A DNA stretch of 64,000 bases, from NCBI GenBank assembly GCA_963715565.1, contig OY970256.1, positions 5,890,001-5,954,000 on the forward strand. The letters run 5' to 3'. A program made the translations under genes and the position numbers. This DNA comes from JACVRN01 sp963715565. Lineage in GTDB: Bacteria > Acidobacteriota > Blastocatellia > Pyrinomonadales > Pyrinomonadaceae. The notes below the pieces were generated by a model. It saw only the letters and a program-made list of their open reading frames with translations. It was not told the DNA's origin and did no database searches. Shown one piece after another: positions 62,681 to 64,000 of the stretch. How positions within the stretch are numbered: the stretch's first letter is position 1; each line of letters begins with the position of its first letter.

Positions 62681-62802
62681 AGATGCGAAAAGCATAGAAT
62701 ATAGTGAGAGTCGCAATTATTTAGCTGAAGGCTTGTTATCCAGTAGTCAGTTAAATAGGATAAGTTCCGCAAATTCAGTAGTAAAATTTCCCCCCGATAT
62801 AC

Positions 62803-64000
62803 TTACGAGACTCGGATAATACTCCGCTTGCGCCGACTCGTTTGATTCTTTGCCTGCGGTAAGTCCTTATGCCTCATCTGAAGCATTTTCGATAGTGTTT
62901 GGTGCTTAATCCCGAGCAGCCGTGAAGCCCCGACAACGCTTCCCTTAGCCGCATCCAGAGCGCGCCGGATTAGCTCTCCCTCGAAACGTCTAACCTCTTC
63001 TTCCAAAGAAAAATTGTCCCACGGGTCAGCGAAGTTGGATGTTTGAGACTGGCGTAAAGCCACTAACTCAACAGCTTCGGCAGAGATTGGGGAATCATTA
63101 GCCGCGATGAGGATGGTTCTTTCAATCAGGGTACGAAGCTCGCGCGCATTACCTTTCAGCGGCAGCTTCTTCATAGCTTCGATGGCCTCAGACGCGAAAG
63201 TCACTTGCCTACCTGTAGCATCAAGAGCCTGCCTAATGAAGTGTTCTGCTAAGACGGGAATGTCTTCTGTACGCTCCCTCAGAGGCGGCAGGTGTAAGTG
63301 GAATGTATTGAGCCGGTAATAGAGGTCATCGCGGAAACGCTTGTTAGCTACCGCTGTTTTCAGGTCACGATTCGTGGCGGCGATGATCCTTGCATCCACT
63401 TTCTCTGGCAGTGACGCGCCCAGTGAGTGAATCTCTCCCTGCTCGATCAAACGCAAGAGCTTTGACTGATTGCCTGCGGATAGCTCTCCTATCTCGTCTA
63501 AAAAGAGTGTTCCTCCGGCGGCCTCGCGAACCGCGCCCGGATGATCCTTAATAGCGTCTGTAAAGCTACCTCTGAGATGACCAAAAAGCTGCGATTCAAT
63601 GAGCGTACTGGTGAGCGCCCCGCAGTTGATTGCCACAAACTTTCCCGCCCGGCCTGACCACTCGTGAATTAATCGAGCGAGTATCTCTTTACCTGTTCCT
63701 GTCTCACCGGTAATAAGGACTGTGCCCGCAGCTTCAGCGACGCGGTGCGCGTCACGCAAGATATTCGATGCCTGTGGAGATGCGTAGAGGAAGTTGGAGG
63801 CGTCAAACTCAACCTTTCGTTGCAGCGAAATAGTGATCGCTCGCTCAGAGCAGGCGACTAGGCGAGCCAATGTTTCGAGATTCTGTGAGCCTTTCAGAAA
63901 GGCCGCCGCGCGCTCATAAGCGGCAGTTATCTCACCGGTTGTAAGCTTCTCACCCATCTCCTCGATGATGGTTATTGCAGCCAGCCCGGCTTTCTCTTTA
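62803..64000 (-). CDS. Sigma-54-dependent Fis-family regulator (partial at right edge)
   Basis: The frame stays open past the ATG at 63957 to the window edge (KEKAGLAAITIIEE upstream), so the N-terminus is probably outside. The AAA+ domain has TGETGTGKEILARLIHEW, GGTLFLDEIGEL (Walker B), RDDLYYRLNTFHLHLPPLRER, and the sigma-54 contact loop as G-S-F-T-D-A instead of G-A-F-T-G-A. The C-terminus is a Fis-type helix-turn-helix (GSVVGASRLLGIKHQTLSKML). The substituted loop may alter sigma-54 contact. Partner genes are outside the window. Confidence 0.85.
   Translation of the reverse strand, partial: KEKAGLAAITIIEEMGEKLTTGEITAAYERAAAFLKGSQNLETLARLVACSERAITISLQRKVEFDASNFLYASPQASNILRDAHRVAEAAGTVLITGETGTGKEILARLIHEWSGRAGKFVAINCGALTSTLIESQLFGHLRGSFTDAIKDHPGAVREAAGGTLFLDEIGELSAGNQSKLLRLIEQGEIHSLGASLPEKVDARIIAATNRDLKTAVANKRFRDDLYYRLNTFHLHLPPLRERTEDIPVLAEHFIRQALDATGRQVTFASEAIEAMKKLPLKGNARELRTLIERTILIAANDSPISAEAVELVALRQSQTSNFADPWDNFSLEEEVRRFEGELIRRALDAAKGSVVGASRLLGIKHQTLSKMLQMRHKDLPQAKNQTSRRKRSIIRVS

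Noticed and set aside
24355..64000. attR copy of the tRNA-Val end, retron or diversity-generating retroelement
   Set aside because: No second tRNA-end repeat was spotted by eye and no reverse transcriptase gene exists in the window.

Overview
The window looks like a chromosomal segment from a GC-rich Acidobacteriota bacterium, probably Blastocatellia-like. This rests on overall gene style (paired ExbD proteins beginning MGMSGGG, large multi-GAF kinases, a zinc-type L28), not on any marker search. The left 24 kb is ordinary core genome. From left to right it holds a truncated flavodiiron-like metallo-hydrolase gene, a tRNA-Gly/tRNA-Cys operon, yraN, a zinc-ribbon membrane protein, a methyltransferase, der, a multi-GAF histidine kinase, tgt-yajC-secD-secF, tonB-exbB-exbD-exbD-TPR lipoprotein, a bifunctional (p)ppGpp enzyme, ridA, rpmB, a SurA-like isomerase and an ABC-F ATPase. 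The gaps in these operons repeatedly hold inverted repeats, including one MITE-like insertion with a target duplication.

At 24.3 kb a tRNA-Val is followed by a tyrosine recombinase and an excisionase, so an accessory region starts there. Next comes an AT-rich, largely gene-free stretch with iteron-like TTGTGACAA repeats beside a winged-helix Rep-like gene. It is followed by a decayed IS1595 transposase and a second XerC-like recombinase.

From 30.8 to 43.3 kb lies a small isoprenoid gene set: a membrane protein, an FAD enzyme, a squalene/phytoene synthase-family enzyme, IPP isomerase and a geranylgeranyl-reductase-like enzyme. It is interrupted by a same-strand operon of a UvrD/AddB-type helicase-nuclease plus a type III Mod/Res pair.

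From 43.5 to 57 kb is a type I-B (I-MYXAN/Dev) CRISPR-Cas locus read leftward. A WYL regulator comes first, then cas6, cas3, cas8, cas7, cas5, a cas4-cas1 fusion and cas2, then a leader and an array of 53 repeats. The repeat hairpin (GCC-GAAA-GGC) and the decayed terminal repeat show that the array is transcribed on the minus strand, like the cas genes. Divergent from it is a 1408-residue RecB-nuclease/SF1-helicase fusion directly abutting a D12-class adenine methyltransferase, a candidate two-gene defence module. A sigma-54 activator runs off the right edge.

The best candidates for undescribed biology are the RecB-helicase/D12 methylase pair, the helicase-nuclease + Mod + Res operon nested in the isoprenoid genes, the WYL-controlled cas operon with a palindrome at its head, and the repeat-like element between the CRISPR leader and the array.
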